64,000 nucleotides of DNA from CAWBYL01 sp963793025 (lineage in GTDB: Bacteria; Actinomycetota; Acidimicrobiia; Acidimicrobiales; Acidimicrobilacustridaceae): assembly GCA_963793025.1 (NCBI GenBank), contig CAWBYL010000009.1, forward strand, positions 515,061-579,060. The letters are read 5' to 3'. The notes under the pieces were generated by a model that searched no databases, had not been told where the DNA came from, and saw only the letters and a list, made by a program, of their open reading frames with translations. A program made the position numbers and the translations under genes. This document shows, piece by piece, positions 62,979 to 64,000 of this stretch. Numbering within the stretch: the first letter of the stretch is position 1; each line of letters begins with the position of its first letter.

Positions 62979-64000
62979 CCCGGATCCGGCGCCGCTCGAC
63001 CTCGGCGCACGGGGCGAGCCATCAGCAGATCGGCCACCAACGCAGTCCAGCCGGTCTGATGGGCTGCACCCACCCCGCCGCCGGTGTCGCCGTTGAAGTA
63101 CTCGTAGAACACCGGCAGGTCGCTCCATTCGGGCCGATCCTCGAAGCGGGCCAGCCCTCCGGTCGTCGCCGCCGGACGCCGGCCGTCGTCGTCCCGTAGG
63201 AACAGGCCGATCAGGCGATCGGCCAGGTCGTCGGCCACCTCGGCGAGATCGGCATCGCGACCGGAGCCGGTGGGCAGTTCGACGGTGAAGCTGGAGCCGA
63301 CGAAGCGGTGGAGGCGCAGCAGCGACTCGATCACGAGGAAGTTGAGGGGGAACCAGACCGGTCCCCGCCAGTTGGAGTTCCCGCCGAAGAGCCGTGATCG
63401 GCTCTCGGCCGGCTCGTAGTCGACGGTGGCGTCGTCGCCTCCGAGACTCATCACGAACGGGTGCCGAGCGTGCCACTTCGAGAGCGACCGCAGACCGTTC
63501 GGGGACAGGAACTCCTCGGGGTCGAGCATGCAGGCGAGCAACCGTTGGATCTGGGCCGGGCTGACGACCGACGCCATCACGGCGTCACCGCCGGCGGCCG
63601 TGGTGAATCGCCCGAGGTGGCCGGCCAGGACCGGCCGGTGTTCCATGAACCACGCCATCCGTCCCTGGAACTCCTCGAGGCCGGTCATGTGGGAACCGTC
63701 TCCCGAGGCCAGGGCCACGAGGGGGATGAGTCCCACCATGGACCGCACCCGGACCTTGTCCGTCGTGCCGTCGGGACGACGGATCGAGTCGTAGAAGAAG
63801 CCGTCCTCCTCGTCCCACATCCCGGCGGCGTTCATGGCCTCGGCGACGAGCGTGAAGTGCTCCATGAACTTCACAGCCAGGTCCTGGTAGCTCGTGTCGT
63901 GCTCGGACAGGCGAATGGCGATCTCCAGCAGGTTCAGGCAGTACATCGCCATCCATGCCGTTCCGTCACTCTGCTCGAGGGTCGCCCCGCCGGGCAGGGG
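62957..64000 (-). CDS. Glycoside hydrolase (GH63/MGH1-like), C-terminal part
   Basis: The gene enters from the right edge; about 347 residues are visible. LEQSDGTAWMAMYCLNLLEI, then MWDEEDGFFYDSIRR, GGNSNWRGPVWFPLNFLVIE and FYEYFNGDTGGGVGAAHQTGWTALVADLL match the (alpha/alpha)6-barrel of MGH1/GH63/GH15-like hydrolases and glucosidases. The acidic residues in EQSDGTAW and YEYFNGD are the usual catalytic pair. It may act on trehalose-like or mannosylglycerate-like alpha-glycosides. The start is outside the window. It is the last gene and convergent with the microprotein. Confidence 0.85.
   Translation of the reverse strand, partial: PLPGGATLEQSDGTAWMAMYCLNLLEIAIRLSEHDTSYQDLAVKFMEHFTLVAEAMNAAGMWDEEDGFFYDSIRRPDGTTDKVRVRSMVGLIPLVALASGDGSHMTGLEEFQGRMAWFMEHRPVLAGHLGRFTTAAGGDAVMASVVSPAQIQRLLACMLDPEEFLSPNGLRSLSKWHARHPFVMSLGGDDATVDYEPAESRSRLFGGNSNWRGPVWFPLNFLVIESLLRLHRFVGSSFTVELPTGSGRDADLAEVADDLADRLIGLFLRDDDGRRPAATTGGLARFEDRPEWSDLPVFYEYFNGDTGGGVGAAHQTGWTALVADLLMARPVRRGRAAPDPGQTSSGS

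Noticed and set aside
1..64000. CRISPR arrays, phage genes, restriction or other defence systems
   Set aside because: No regularly spaced repeats, integrase, capsid, helicase/nuclease or methylase modules were recognised on either strand.

Overview
The window is GC-rich bacterial DNA with codons mostly ending in C or G and many GTG starts. Coenzyme-F420-type luciferase-like oxidoreductases, WYL and MarR regulators, lipoproteins and a DUF6351 protein point to an Actinomycetota member, most likely Acidimicrobiia. That placement is inference from gene content only. No mobile element, CRISPR array, rRNA or replication origin was seen; there is one tRNA, tRNA-Leu(GAG).

Region 1 (1-16970) is a catabolic neighbourhood. 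It holds an amidohydrolase, a crotonase-fold enzyme, a class III CoA-transferase, a VOC protein, a branched-chain-amino-acid-type ABC binding lipoprotein, a MarR regulator, three short-chain dehydrogenases, an F420-type monooxygenase, a SnoaL-like protein, an epoxide-hydrolase-like enzyme, two DUF1330 proteins, a carotenoid oxygenase, a cytochrome P450 and an M3 oligopeptidase. A related AT-rich sequence with core ATACGGYA lies in three promoter regions of this segment and may be a shared operator.

Region 2 (17000-31600) holds a WYL regulator and a divergent FMN-binding protein separated by a perfect palindrome, two secreted proteins (a CAP-domain lipoprotein, and a beta-helix protein with an NPCBM domain), a thiamine operon under a clear TPP riboswitch (thiamine pyrophosphokinase, then ThiB, ThiP, ThiQ), a TauE/SafE exporter, a DUF6351 lipoprotein and a family 2 glycosyltransferase.

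Region 3 (31600-64000) is a large surface-polysaccharide locus. It has a DUF4012 protein, an LPYTG-anchored protein, a WecG/TagA transferase, an initiating sugar-phosphate transferase, Wzy-, Wzz- and Wzx-type proteins, two GT4 glycosyltransferases, sugar-nucleotide enzymes (RfbF, epimerases, an RfbC-like protein, a DegT aminotransferase, a C-methyltransferase), an acyltransferase-3 and a glycoside hydrolase. Embedded in it are genes not normal for such loci: an archaeal-type AroA'/AroB' (or GriI/GriH) pair, a stand-alone adenylation-carrier-thioesterase protein whose binding pocket lacks the amino-acid-anchoring Asp, and an FkbH/ACP/left-handed-helix acyltransferase cassette. Together they suggest that an unusual acyl group, aromatic and/or glyceryl, is made and attached to the polysaccharide.

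Two identical 963-bp copies of a GDP-mannose 3,5-epimerase-like gene, with codon use unlike their neighbours, lie in direct orientation 9732 bp apart. They bracket the A-PCP-TE, FkbH cassette, Wzy and Wzz genes, so recombination could excise that module.

Five otherwise intact genes (VOC protein, binding lipoprotein, epoxide hydrolase, DUF4012, rfbF) each contain one single-base frameshift in a short G/C run. These look more like sequence errors than decay.
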